This document shows positions 25,485 to 35,900 of a DNA stretch of 64,000 nucleotides, one piece after another. The stretch spans positions 4,776-68,775 of the forward strand of contig DF239949.1 of NCBI GenBank assembly GCA_000507305.1. The letters run 5' to 3'. The notes beneath the pieces were generated by a model that did not search any database, had not been told where the DNA came from, and saw nothing but the letters and a program-made list of their open reading frames with translations. Every line of letters starts with the position of its first letter. Within the stretch, counting starts at the first letter, position 1. Source of the stretch: Breviolum minutum Mf 1.05b.01. Its lineage: Eukaryota; Sar; Dinophyceae; Suessiales; Symbiodiniaceae. Both the position numbers and the translations under genes were made by a program.

Positions 25485-27493
25485 TCATAGTCGTCATTTT
25501 CCTCCTATTAATCAGGAGGATAACATGTCCACCAAATTTGAAACAAGGGAATTGGATTGAAATTGAGTTTGCGAATGGAAGTGTACTACCAAAACATTCG
25601 GATAGTATCTATTGATAATGCCATTCAGCCGCTGAAGAACTCCAGGAGTTCAACTGGATGGTTTGTAAGAGGTCCATTCATCCAAACTGACCAATCCCGG
25701 CGAAACGAGCACATAGTTTGACACCGATAAAATGGTCCAACTGTACAAAGCTAGCATTTTGACCTCGGCCTTGCCTCTAACTAGTTACATACCATCAAAT
25801 AGTACACTATATATCGTTATACATATATATTATATACCCCGATATGTGCTACTGTATTCTTATGCCATTGCAATATGTATCAATATCTTGTAGCCACTGT
25901 CATTCCCTTTCACAACAAGCCGCTCCAACAACCTATCGACCGACAACCACCTGCCTTGTCAGAAACAGTGCGAAGGGATGCCTTGAAGATCTCCAAATTC
26001 CTCGTGTTTGACATTTAATTTTCAGGAAAGCAACTAAAGCAACCAAGGACTGAAACAAACAAAGCCAAATCAAAAGAAAATAGTGATGTTATAATGAAAC
26101 ATGCATAAATAAATGGAAAGTCAAGACTAAACGCGGATGGTTCCAAACAAGACAACTTCCAAGCATGCCCTACGACTTTATTTTTGATGAGGAAACTGAT
26201 GAACATTTTGAGGCCTGGAATTAATGACTGAATCGGATCCAATGGATGTCAAGTGGCCATTCATCGTTGTGGTCTTCCAACACCGTTTCGATGGCTTCTT
26301 GGAACGATGTAAGGTTAATCTCCTGAGGCTTTAAAAAATTAAACTTTGGATAAAAGGGAGGTCAATTTTGAAGTTGAACAGGAAACATGTCTGTTCATGG
26401 TACTTTTTGGAGGTCTCGAGGTTTTTTCTCGACAAAAACCCCCATGTTGGCAATGCTTGATCCAAAAAAACATCTGGAGAAACCAAAAGAGCTTTCTCTT
26501 CCAGGTGCAAGCTGAACTTTTCCCACGTATCCTCCACATCAGCGTGTTGTGCAGCCACGAAAGCAGCCAACGGTGACAAGTCCTGAGAATGTTGTTGCTG
26601 GCTGCTTGCTTCTTAGGTCTTGACTCTTGTCTCGTGACATCATCAAGTGACTTTTGTGGTCGGAGTGGCTGGAACTGGGATGTATCTTCCTGAAGTAGAA
26701 CTGAAAGGAAATAGCTTCTTAACATAGAAACTGGACACCACCTATTGTAGCATGAAATGGTAAAAATCTTGGAAGGATACATGGTAAAACATCATCTGCT
26801 CTACGACTCCTTGCTGCAGCAACCAATACAACCTAACAAAAACAGCAGCGAATTTTTCCTGATTTGCAGACTACCATTTTGAGGGGTACAATTTTGTCAA
26901 GTACGTCTAGTCTGGGCCAAACATCCGGGCACCCGCAAGTTTCACCGAACGTTGGTAACGCCGGGGGAGGATGGAGCCCGCCCCCCCCCCGCCCATCAAA
27001 AGATGTAGAAACGCTGCTAACGCTTGTTTGCAAGTTCTTCGTAAAGAGCACTCAACTATGGAGAGATATGCAATAAACCGCACAAGTAGATCAAACAAAT
27101 AATGACATTTCGGAATTTCAATCAGTAGCCTCAAGCAACCATACCGCCCCCAAAAAAGCAAGAAAGCCACTTATGACATGAAAACACCCCAACAGTGCAA
27201 CGTCCCCAGTCATCACCAAGTGACACAACCAATCGCAGACTTGCCGGCAACTTGTGCCTCCTCAACGGGGTCAGAGATGGACCCATTTGATGATCTTTGT
27301 GGATTCTGGGGCTCTTTAGCACTTCAGCTGAAACTGGAGGGTCCCTCCAACTCCTCCTGTTGAAGTCAGTCTATAAAATATCTTTTTCTGGGGACTGCTG
27401 GTGTTGCACCAGTACCCATGGCATCCGCCCTGACAATCGACCAGGCCAAGCATCAATAAGGACCGTGCCAGAGCCGCAGAAGGGATCAAAGAC
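21722..27493 (-). CDS. SAM-dependent nucleic-acid methyltransferase, multi-exon
   Basis: It probably methylates RNA (or DNA) bases using S-adenosylmethionine. The motif order fits the UPF0020/THUMP-type and related TSPPY methyltransferases. Exons in order: 27493-27455 (VFDPFCGSGTVLI, SAM-binding motif I), 27260-27225 (EAQVAGKSAIGC), 26582 to about 26490 (DLSPLAAFVAAQHADVE), 25400-25295, 24041-23870 (DAIITSPPYPGVYDYLS, catalytic motif IV), 23388-23310, 22916-22844, 22510-22445 (TATLMIGDGDKVEAGDG), 22202-22116, 21846-21722 (LRGMRRTEHMVHLRK, stop). From 24041 onward every junction keeps the reading frame. Donors are GT, GC and one GA. At least one exon between motif II and motif IV is unresolved, and the N-terminus lies further upstream. 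From memory the closest relatives seem to be bacterial TSPPYPGVYDYL proteins; this was not checked. Confidence 0.85.
22116..22202 (-). CDS. methyltransferase exon
   Basis: CCCAG acceptor, then AFDCLASTVEAARKVGFEL and VATATITST, followed by a GTGGC donor. This is the helix and strand that follow the GDGD motif in the family. Length 87 bases; phases match both neighbours. Confidence 0.8.
22445..22510 (-). CDS. methyltransferase exon with GDGD motif
   Basis: TTAAG acceptor, then MVRQGTATLMIGDGDKVEAG and a GC donor (G|GCCACTTG). LMIGDGD matches the strand and loop of the core fold after motif IV. 66 bases. Confidence 0.85.
22700..22797. repeat. MITE-like repeat, family C, degenerate copy
   Basis: It ends with CAATGTCATGCTAGCTTTCA and GGGGGGTAAATG, resembling the 1555 and 21608 copies. 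The left end is decayed. It lies in the intron between methyltransferase exons. Confidence 0.45.
22844..22916 (-). CDS. methyltransferase exon
   Basis: TTGCAG acceptor, then EFAVQWQLEQEQWLQSAFNN and LVEE. The donor is GC (G|GCATTGG). The alternative GC site six bases later would add two residues in the same phase. Confidence 0.75.
23310..23388 (-). CDS. methyltransferase exon with EIG motif
   Basis: CTTCAG acceptor, then APTAAAEIGRRHDWHLSS and PEENAHGT, with a consensus GTGAGT donor. EIGxR after the SPPY motif is typical of the group. Confidence 0.7.
23443..23530. repeat. short repeat, family F copy
   Basis: CATCCATGTATGGCATATTT on the left and GTAAATATACCATACATGAA on the right form an imperfect inverted repeat. 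It is shared with 9402-9465. Confidence 0.55.
23870..24041 (-). CDS. methyltransferase catalytic exon (TSPPY)
   Basis: TGAG acceptor, then NLDVVSTHFHAANLKELTLQ, DAIITSPPYPGVYDYLS and LGLRLGEEQL. The S/T-S-P-P-Y motif is the catalytic motif IV of amino-methyltransferases. 172 bases with consistent phase to the next exon when the GT donor after CTGGG is used. Confidence 0.9.
24610..24685 (-). CDS. possible methyltransferase exon
   Basis: GHLLARRLRSLRRSKDGSAW is open on the minus strand in a GC-rich island. It would sit in the basic helical region expected before the TSPPY exon. An alternative frame exists and the phase to the next exon did not fit, so it is only a candidate. Confidence 0.3.
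25295..25400 (-). CDS. probable methyltransferase exon
   Basis: GTGAG acceptor, then SGSFPPLEPFTMARDQAIRR, ALRFAWLIATQWDD and a GTAACA donor. Its position between motif II and motif IV, and its basic helical character, fit the family's insert region. The phase relation to neighbours was not fully resolved. Confidence 0.6.
25446..25482. repeat. (CAT)n microsatellite
   Basis: About twelve uninterrupted CAT triplets, intronic to the methyltransferase gene. Confidence 0.9.
26490..26582 (-). CDS. methyltransferase exon with motif II
   Basis: TTCTCAG acceptor, then DLSPLAAFVAAQHADVEDTW and EKFSLHLEEK. Joined to the previous exon it gives GCDLSPLA, the classic acidic residue after strand 2. The 3' end is uncertain because several GC, GA and GT donors occur. 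Confidence 0.75.
27225..27260 (-). CDS. methyltransferase 36-base micro-exon
   Basis: TTGAG acceptor, then EAQVAGKSAIGC and a GTCACTTGG donor. It bridges motif I and motif II exactly as in family members (V-L-I-E-A..A-I-G-C-D-L-S-P). Confidence 0.8.
27455..27493 (-). CDS. methyltransferase 39-base exon, SAM motif I
   Basis: CTTAG acceptor, then VFDPFCGSGTVLI. The natural junction to the next micro-exon uses a GA donor (ATT|GATGCTTGG), as known for dinoflagellate introns. Confidence 0.85.
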
Positions 27494-27912
27494 CTAAGTG
27501 CTTAAAAATGATGTCATTCCCCCACCTGTTGATTGGACAAATTGACACCAAATCCCATAGGAAATGCAGAAGTGGAAAAAAAACAGAAGTGAGCTCCTGC
27601 CAATGGAAGTAACAAGCTTGAGCACCTTTCACATGATTGAGGCAATCATCCAAAGATCCGTCAAAGAGTCTGCAACAGTGAACAGTTGGCTTGTGCAGAA
27701 GCAAAGGTGGCAATGGCACTCCACGCTTGCATTGGATGGAGCGTTTCCATGCTTGATTACCAAACAATATATAGCCACAGTCTTAACAGTACTTCTGTTT
27801 GGGATCATGAACCCACTCTCAAAAAATCAACAACAAAGTCTTCCAACTGTAGGTCACCACAAGGGTTTCTGCGATCTCAAGTGAACCAGGCCACCATTTG
27901 TGCATCAGGTAC

Positions 27913-27942
27913 CAACTGCAGCAACGTTCGGGCACACATGGC
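27913..27942 (-). CDS. candidate 30-base exon upstream of motif I
   Basis: CATGCAG acceptor, AMCARTLLQL and a GTACC donor. In this methyltransferase group a helix of the form A-R-x-L-L-x-L precedes the DPFCGSGT strand, so it fits. The intervening short linker exon was not found. Confidence 0.45.
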
Positions 27943-28228
27943 CTGCATGCCAGCAACATATTTGTACCTGAGGCATGCCAGCAACATATTTGTCCAAGAT
28001 ATCAGTGAAAACCTATTGGAAGTTCTTTGGAAGGACTAGTGCAATGTCCAAATCTTGTAAGATCACGTAAAACTAGAATTACATCCACAATTCAGTTACA
28101 TACTACTGTATGGTCCAACATCTTCAAGACAACATAAAGCCCAGTGAATCCAAACGATGCTTCCATTCAGATCTACGCCCTGGAACCATCAAAGACAAGG
28201 AACACTCCATGGGTCAGCTGATCCTCAC

Positions 28229-28295
28229 CAGGTGGTAGCAATGGATACCCCAGCAACCATTGCTGTTCCAAGGCGCTTTTCAACACAGAGGTCAC
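28229..28295 (-). CDS. candidate exon linking PPR array and methyltransferase
   Basis: ATGTAG acceptor, VTSVLKSALEQQWLLGYPLL then PP and a consensus GTGAGG donor. It could be the last PPR-like helix or the N-terminal part of the methyltransferase. Confidence 0.5.
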
Positions 28296-28525
28296 CTACA
28301 TCAATGGGAGGAAACCGCTGGAACATGTGGCTTCATCTACTGTATATTTCTAGACTACCAGCACCCGGGCCTGCTAGCATCATGAAATAGTAAATAATCA
28401 TATCAACGAACTCTTCCTTGTTTTGTCTCCAGTGGGTCCCAAAACATGTTTGTTTTTTGTCATCCAAGTTTTCAGCACCCAATTTCGGCCTCCGGAGGAC
28501 CGTTGCAACTCACTTGGAAATGGCT

Positions 28526-28563
28526 GTCAGCCATACGGTGCTCCTGCCTTGTATCAAAGTTCG
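28526..28563 (-). CDS. PPR exon, helix A
   Basis: CAAGGCAG acceptor, then RSTVWLTAISK and a GTGAG-type donor. The T-V-W-L-T-A-I-S-K pattern matches a PPR first helix. Confidence 0.45.
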
Positions 28564-29872
28564 AACCGCTCAGGCCATGGGTATCAACATCATGTGCTCT
28601 TGATGAGTTATACAGAAAAACCCAAAGAATGATACTGTTTATGAACCGAAAGAAATACGATATTTTGGTATATTTTGAATATGACATGCAAAGAGTCATT
28701 ACATATCACCACATTGAAGGGTTGGCATGGCATTAGTGCAACTGGACATCAACACTGCAATCACAAGAGGCTAAAAAAAACAACTCCCTGTTGTCAACAG
28801 TAAGACATTCATAAACAACATAAACTATGCCCATGACCTGGCATAGAACATGGTGATTTGTTCTGTTTAATGGTGGGATCACACTTAGTCCAAACGGCTT
28901 GTTGCTAAGCTGTGTGGTGATTTTAAGTCCAAACGGCCATTGAAGCTCTTGAAGCAAAGGCCACAAGTTCAGCACCTGTGAAGTGTGAACTTCGGGTGGG
29001 ACAGGGCATGATATCTTTCATTAATCAAAATGAATCAAACATGTAGACCTAGAATTCCTACCAATTTCCACCACTTCCATCAATTTCAGGCCTTGAAATC
29101 ACATCAAAATACATAATTCAAAATAATTACCACACTTACGTCAACTGCAAACTTCACAGCTTTCATCCCAGTCGCCTCCCGCCAACGTCCACCACCCTCA
29201 CATGCTTTCAGAAGGGCACCACAGCAGCTAGCATCTGCCTGACGGATGCCCGTCAAGTGGCTCGTGTGTTGTAGACGCCCACCCGAAATCTCAAATTGAA
29301 AAATGAGCCAAACGTTAAGTGCTATAAAAGGAAACACCGTACTACATCACGACTACATGATGTTTCCATACCAAATTAACAAGTTACTTAAGTTGTTTCC
29401 ATGAAAGTCAATATGGATTCTACCTGAAAAATTGTACCCCAGGTGGCATCAAAAACATCCCGCACCTGTGAAGACTCCAACTGAAAGAATAGGCTTAGCG
29501 CATCAACCTTAGGAGATGCCATCAGCCACCAGGGGGGCCCCGTATTCTCAGCTTCCAGCCGTTCATCTTCCGGGGTGTGTAGGATGCGCATTTTGGGAAG
29601 CAACAAACGGAATTTTTCCCAGTATCCATCATGAAAAAGTGCAACATCCTCATATGAAATGTGTGGTTTTTCTACGATTTTACACAAAAGAAAGTTGATT
29701 TTGAACATGGCCAAAAACAATCCCAATCTTCACCTTGCAACTGGTGTCGTCCAAGGAGCCCATCTACCTGCTACTGCACACGAATCCAACAAAAGACACT
29801 GTGCGACAGAACTGGATGGCATCGTTTCATAGAGATGCACCGCTAATTCCTCGGCGCTGAAAAAAAACGTTC

Positions 29873-29933
<61 letters not shown>

Positions 29934-32900
29934 GTTCTTTGGACCAGTTTTAAAAAAAAGTGGCAAGGGTGAATATACTAAGAAAAACAGCTGAGAAGTG
30001 AAGCTGGATGGCCTGTACATGTAGAATGTGGAAGAAATTGGAAACATGTCATATAGATTTGAAAGTAGTGAAGATTCTACACAATTACACTGACAGGTTG
30101 TAGTTGGCTCTGTGCTAACGCCGACTGGGAAACAACAGAAAACTTAGCAGGTGAGAAAGGTGAGTTGGAGCCTGCTCCACCGGACATCAAACTGAAATAT
30201 ATTGGTTGCAACAACACGGCGTTGCAACACATGATCAAACCAGCAAAAACACGATCCAAAAAACTGCGACTGGAAAAACGGTTGAGGCCTCAATGATTCT
30301 CCACCTTCCCTTCATATTCAAGTTTTGAATTCAATATTGCAAAATACTTGGTATAGTCTGCACAAATTCGAATCAAGGGGAAGCACTCTTGATCATGCCA
30401 AATTGAAAATATATGTTTGCACACAGCTGGTGTGTGGCCACCATCTCAAGCTGTGTTGAAAAAGCCAAGCAACCCATTCATGACTCTTCACAGCTGCACT
30501 CATGACACTGCTGCGACAGAAATCGGGTGGTTTCACTTGTTGTGTCGACATGTCATTCAGCAGTTGCACCGCCGATGCCTTGGGGCCGTCTCTCGGAGAG
30601 CATGCAAGGCTGGAAACTACTATACGACAGCATCATCTAATGACCTAATGTAGAAGTGTTCAACTCATGTTTGTTTAACAAAAAGGCAGTTAATTTTCTT
30701 CATCTACTCTTTTTCTCAGCTTGCTGGATGTAAACAAATTGAATTAACAATTCTTTCGGAAAAAAACATGTTGCTAAATGAGCTGCCATTGGTTCCGCCA
30801 TGGCTTCATGATATAACCCAAGAGACAAGAAACCTGGGTCAGGGACCTAACCCAAGCTTGTCTATTTGGTCAAATTGCACTACCCTCCTGCAATCTAAAA
30901 TAGCTGGCTGGAAACTTCCTTTTTGAAAATGGTGATGTTTATGTGAGGCGTTTTCAGTTCATCAACCTGGATTTTTTGAACTCCATGCAAAAGGCTTGAA
31001 TCTCATTGGTGTGATAGTAGCTGACATCAAGTGTAATTTGACCAAATATCTCCCAAATGTTTCCCTCAGAAATCCTGAACCGAGCTGCCCAAGCTCTTGC
31101 TCGCTCACATGCACTCAGAATGGCACCTCATTGGTGGTTGCATTGCATACATCTGTCAGCTGCTTCCAGGGTAGATGGTGCAACTTTTGTCTGCCCACTC
31201 CTTCCCATACCCACCTATTAGCTGGGGGGTTCACCCTCCCCCCTGTGTACTTTAGGGGTTTTACAGGAGTTGTGCCATCATTTTCAAAAACAAGGTCATC
31301 TGATTGGGGCGATGAAAAGCTGTCAGGTTCCAGGGCCCTTTTTTGGTCCAGCTACTGTTGATAGACAAATCCTTCATGGGCAAAAATACCACTTACATCC
31401 ATTTACATCCATTTACATCAAGCAGTATCCGCTCTCCATTCCGTTTTAATAGATGGTGTCCATCAACTGCAAAACCCGAAAAAAAGTTAATGTTTGGAAA
31501 ATAAACCCTCTAGGGAACTGACCTATCCCACGTTTGGAAAAGGAAATCGTCTTGAAAAGTGAGTTGGGAAGGGATATGTTATTTCCCAGCAGGGTAATTG
31601 TCCTACTGAACATATTTCATTGCCAGTGGCCATGGTAGTTTCAGGAAGGGTATAGCGTAACGATCCAAGACACTCCATGCATAGGTGTCCTGGCACTCAG
31701 CGCCTCCACTTAGGAGATTCAGTGCCTGCATTCGAGAAAAACCTCTCTCAGGCTTTGGTACTTTGTTGCAGCTGCTTAAAGCCAACTTTTATGTATATCC
31801 GTTTAAAGCTTGTGATTTGCGGCATTATATCATAGAGAGTTTAAATGTGCAAGGAACTTATCTCAAAGAAGAGCATCTGTTTACTTGAAACACTGTATCT
31901 ATTGAAACACACACACATATATGTATACACCTAAGATATGTAATTATCAAGTCGAATACATTTTGGTATATATAAATGCATTCAAATGTAATATACATGC
32001 AAGTGGTTGCCTGGTGCCTCTTCCAACATTGAATTACCATTCGCCATGCAGTCAAGTTTCAATTTGCCAGCTCTCGGCTGCGCAAACGGCCAAAGCAGCC
32101 TGAGATACACCCAAGGACACAACGAGCAGCCTAGCTGTGCAAACCAAAAACACACAAAAAACATCGTTCAACCACCTTGGTAATGGGGCTAATGTAGGCT
32201 GAAAGGAGGGTGTTTGCATGTATTCTTAGGGTTTGCAACTGCTGATTGAGAATGACGTAACATACACATGGATCTTTCCAGTGATAATGTCCCACAAGCC
32301 ACATCAATGGTCTATCTGTGGGCTTTGCTCAAATGCTTTAGTGTTTCACTCAAGTATCATATCATCACATCAGAACAAATGCAAAATAATTATATAATGT
32401 AATTGTAAATGATTAGGATCCAAACACCCTGGATCATCCTTCCACAAATGGCTCGGAGTAACATGTCTATTACAACTTCGAAAACCACAGTAACCTGCTA
32501 AGCGGAATAAATTCTTTGATTTCAGGAAACGTTGAAGATCGCTGGACCACCAATTTCTTCAAGAATGTGGATAGCCACTTCCCAGTCCTCTTGGAATCAC
32601 AGGAGAAGGCATTTGTGCCAAAACATGTTTGTTGGCCAAGAAAGGCACTGCTATCTGCTATCAAACCCATGTTGATATATGTTGATATTTCCCATGTCTA
32701 CTTACATCGACCTGGCCTCAATGCAAACAGAAATGACAAGTCTTTCTCTTGGCTCTTCCATTGATGAGAGTAAATTTCATAATTTCAAGAAACACACCTG
32801 AAGGCTTTCGGTTCTTCTTCTGAGACACGGCACGAATTAAATAATTTCAGCACTTCATCTTTGGAACAATCCAAAACCTTAGTCTCACGGAATCTTCAAT

Positions 32901-35900
32901 CTGTTCCAAGCTGTCCCACTGAAGATCTTGGCCCCCCTGTGTTTCACATGCTGAAACTTGTACTAATCTACCCATTACACCCCCGAAAACTAATATGACA
33001 ATGAAAAACAGCATGACTAATGGAAGATACATTTTCAAACAGATGTTTTTGAAATTTTCATGTATGAAACTCATATGATTCAACACTAAGCCGACTAGGC
33101 CAAACTAACCTCCCACGAGTCTGACACCAACAGAATACCGACGGTGTGTACCTGTTGTGGACCACGAAGAGCAGCAATGGCGGCCTCTAAGGTGGCCTGA
33201 GTGACTGTTCTTTCAAATTGTTGGGAGGTTTCCCGGTGAACATATGGGGGTTTTCCTAAAATGGTGGGTTTTCCCCCCAAATCATCCATTTTAAAAGGGT
33301 TTTCCATTATAAACCATCCATTTTGGGGTACCCCTATTTTTGGGAACACCCATATCAAAAGACAAATCTCAACAGGTTTGAAACCAATATTCAAAATCAA
33401 TGGAGTTTCCTGGTTCCATTAATAGGTGGTAGGTAGCATATAATCACCTAATTGGCAAAAAGGGAGATACCTAGACTTACCTATGACTAATGAGCACCAT
33501 GATGGTCACCAAGATCAATATTGGGAACCCATAGCTTCCATGAAACAATTTGTTGTTGGGTTTGATGGTTTGGTGGGGACAAATCCCCAAAATGTCAATC
33601 CTCAAAGCAAATTGGCTGCGAGGATAAGCATGAACACTGAAGATGGGGTTAAAGGACCCCATGAGCCTTGATTGATATACTGTACGTTATGTCTATACAC
33701 ATGCTACTACATCATGTTCATTTCATAATGAATGTACATATAATATTTCATAATATTTGATAGTATAGATACGTATGCTTTCTCTCTCTGCCTTTTTTCA
33801 AGCACCCAAAACCCCACTCCGTGTCGACCAGTCTTCAGCCAAGGAGAGAACACAACGTTTGGGACTCCAACAAGTTCTCATCCCTAAATGCCCTAAATAT
33901 TCCTAAGAGTGGAAATTTGGCCTTCCACAACTGGCGGCTGCCAGACTTCACGATTCCACTCAACTGACAACATTACATATACGGAAATTCATCACCACAC
34001 CTCTCAGGGTTTTTGTTTCATTTTGCCGGAAGGCTCGTGGTACATGGAATTCTTGTTGCATCTCAGCCAACTGCTGCAAGCAACTTGACCCCTGCAGGCC
34101 TCAAAAAGGTGTTTCTTGACACAAGCCTGTGCTACGAGTACCACACTGTTGATTGGTTGATCTTTGTTTGCTAAATTGGATTCGAATAAAGCAAACGTAG
34201 AATGTACATAAAACATGTCACACAAACTCAATCTTTAGACCTTGATGATTTTGACCACATATGGTCTGTGCTCTTTGTAGAATCTTTCTATTGAAATCCC
34301 CACATCATCTGTGCCTTGACTCAAGGCATAGATGCAACTGTTGTAAGTCATAGCATCTTTCACCAGACTTTGCCTTGGATTCAATGGATCCGGCCCCAGG
34401 GATACCCTCCAGGGAACTAACATATCCCACCTTGGGAAAAGGAAAATCATCTTCAAAATGACATTTTTGGGGGGGATATGTTAATTCCCTGGAGGGTAAC
34501 AGGAAATCCCGAAGGTGTCAGACATGATAGAAGCATCAGGCATCCACCATCAACTGTCTTTCCTTCGGGTGAAGTATGATGATGCTGAATAAATCTCCGT
34601 GTTGATATATAATCGCCCACTACTGCAGATTAACGTTACGAAGGGTTAAAGCGGTTAAACATGTAGTATACACTATAATGTCCAGTAATCCAGTACTTGC
34701 AATTCCTCTTGCGATTGCAATGCAAGTTTGCACTTTGCATCTAGGTCTGTCTCAAAAAATGGCACTGAAACAATTGTGTTCCTATTTCCAATTCATCATT
34801 TCCGGCGTATCTCGTGTATCTCGGCAACCTCCTTAATGTTGAGATATCCAACTTCCAAGTCACTCCTCTGCATTTCTCCACAGCTCCAACGTTTGTTGCC
34901 ACCCACACCGTGCTGCCACGCAGTTGTAGCTAAAGCTATCTGGAAGGACCTGCAACTGGAACGAGTTGCAAAAGTCCCAACATGTTTGGATAGAAAGGTG
35001 ACAAGATGGACAGGAAAATGTTTGGTTTTCAACAGCAACCTACCTCTTGTCATTACTGGAGTGGAATGACTCGTATTGAGAAGAATCCCTATGGACGAGG
35101 CCAAAACAAATGAGTGAGAAATGGGAATATAAAGGGTACTGTGCAATCATGTGACATGAAACATCATACTTCACACATCCAACATGTGCATACACTTGAA
35201 AAATACCATATATCTACGTATACACTTACATTATCCAAAGTGGTAATTGCAGTGACAGAAAGTTCACACATGAATGGTTTCTAGATTGCCAGGCGAGGAA
35301 TATAAAACGAAAGACAGAAGGCTGGGTCGCGCCTGTTGTCTCCACATCTCTGACAACAACTGCAGGGCTAGTCCTTCGCTATCTTCTGGCAAGGAGGAGA
35401 TGAGCGAATTGAAGCCTCAGGCAGTCGAGGCATTTGATTTTGGATCACTTTGTTGCAAATTCTGTGTGTGGATGATTGGAATGGTGATGGTGGTGGTCAT
35501 GTTGGTCAAAGAGGTGGACAAGCAGCAACAATCAAGCTATGATTGTAAGCTGGATTGAAAGGGCCTAGATGATACATCTTCGGCTCAGTACTATCCATCA
35601 AGTGCAATCCACAATATGTGGGTTCCATGCCGGCATCGATGCTTCAGATGCATCGTCCTTCATTTTCGAATATGGTTTGCCGTGTGCCACACATCGATTA
35701 TCGGATCTATCTATCGCATCAAACCCATCAATCTTTCAGCTCTCTATCTCCCCTGTGAGGTCGCAAAAAAAAAACTTGACAAGACACTGATCTGATTGTG
35801 CTGAACACCACTGTTGCTACTCTTCCAGAAAACCTCCAGTGCACTTTGCCATGCCCCACTGCCACTAGCTCCACTTTTCTCACAGGCATTGATACAAGCG

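Noticed and set aside
25440..25490. CAT triplet run as a coding histidine or isoleucine repeat
   Set aside because: It is a simple microsatellite in an intron with no surrounding coding frame.
27240..27340. Minus-strand ORF MGPSLTPLRRHKLPAS as a protein segment
   Set aside because: It is in a different frame from the E-A-Q-V-A-G-K-S-A-I-G-C micro-exon, which fits the methyltransferase family exactly.
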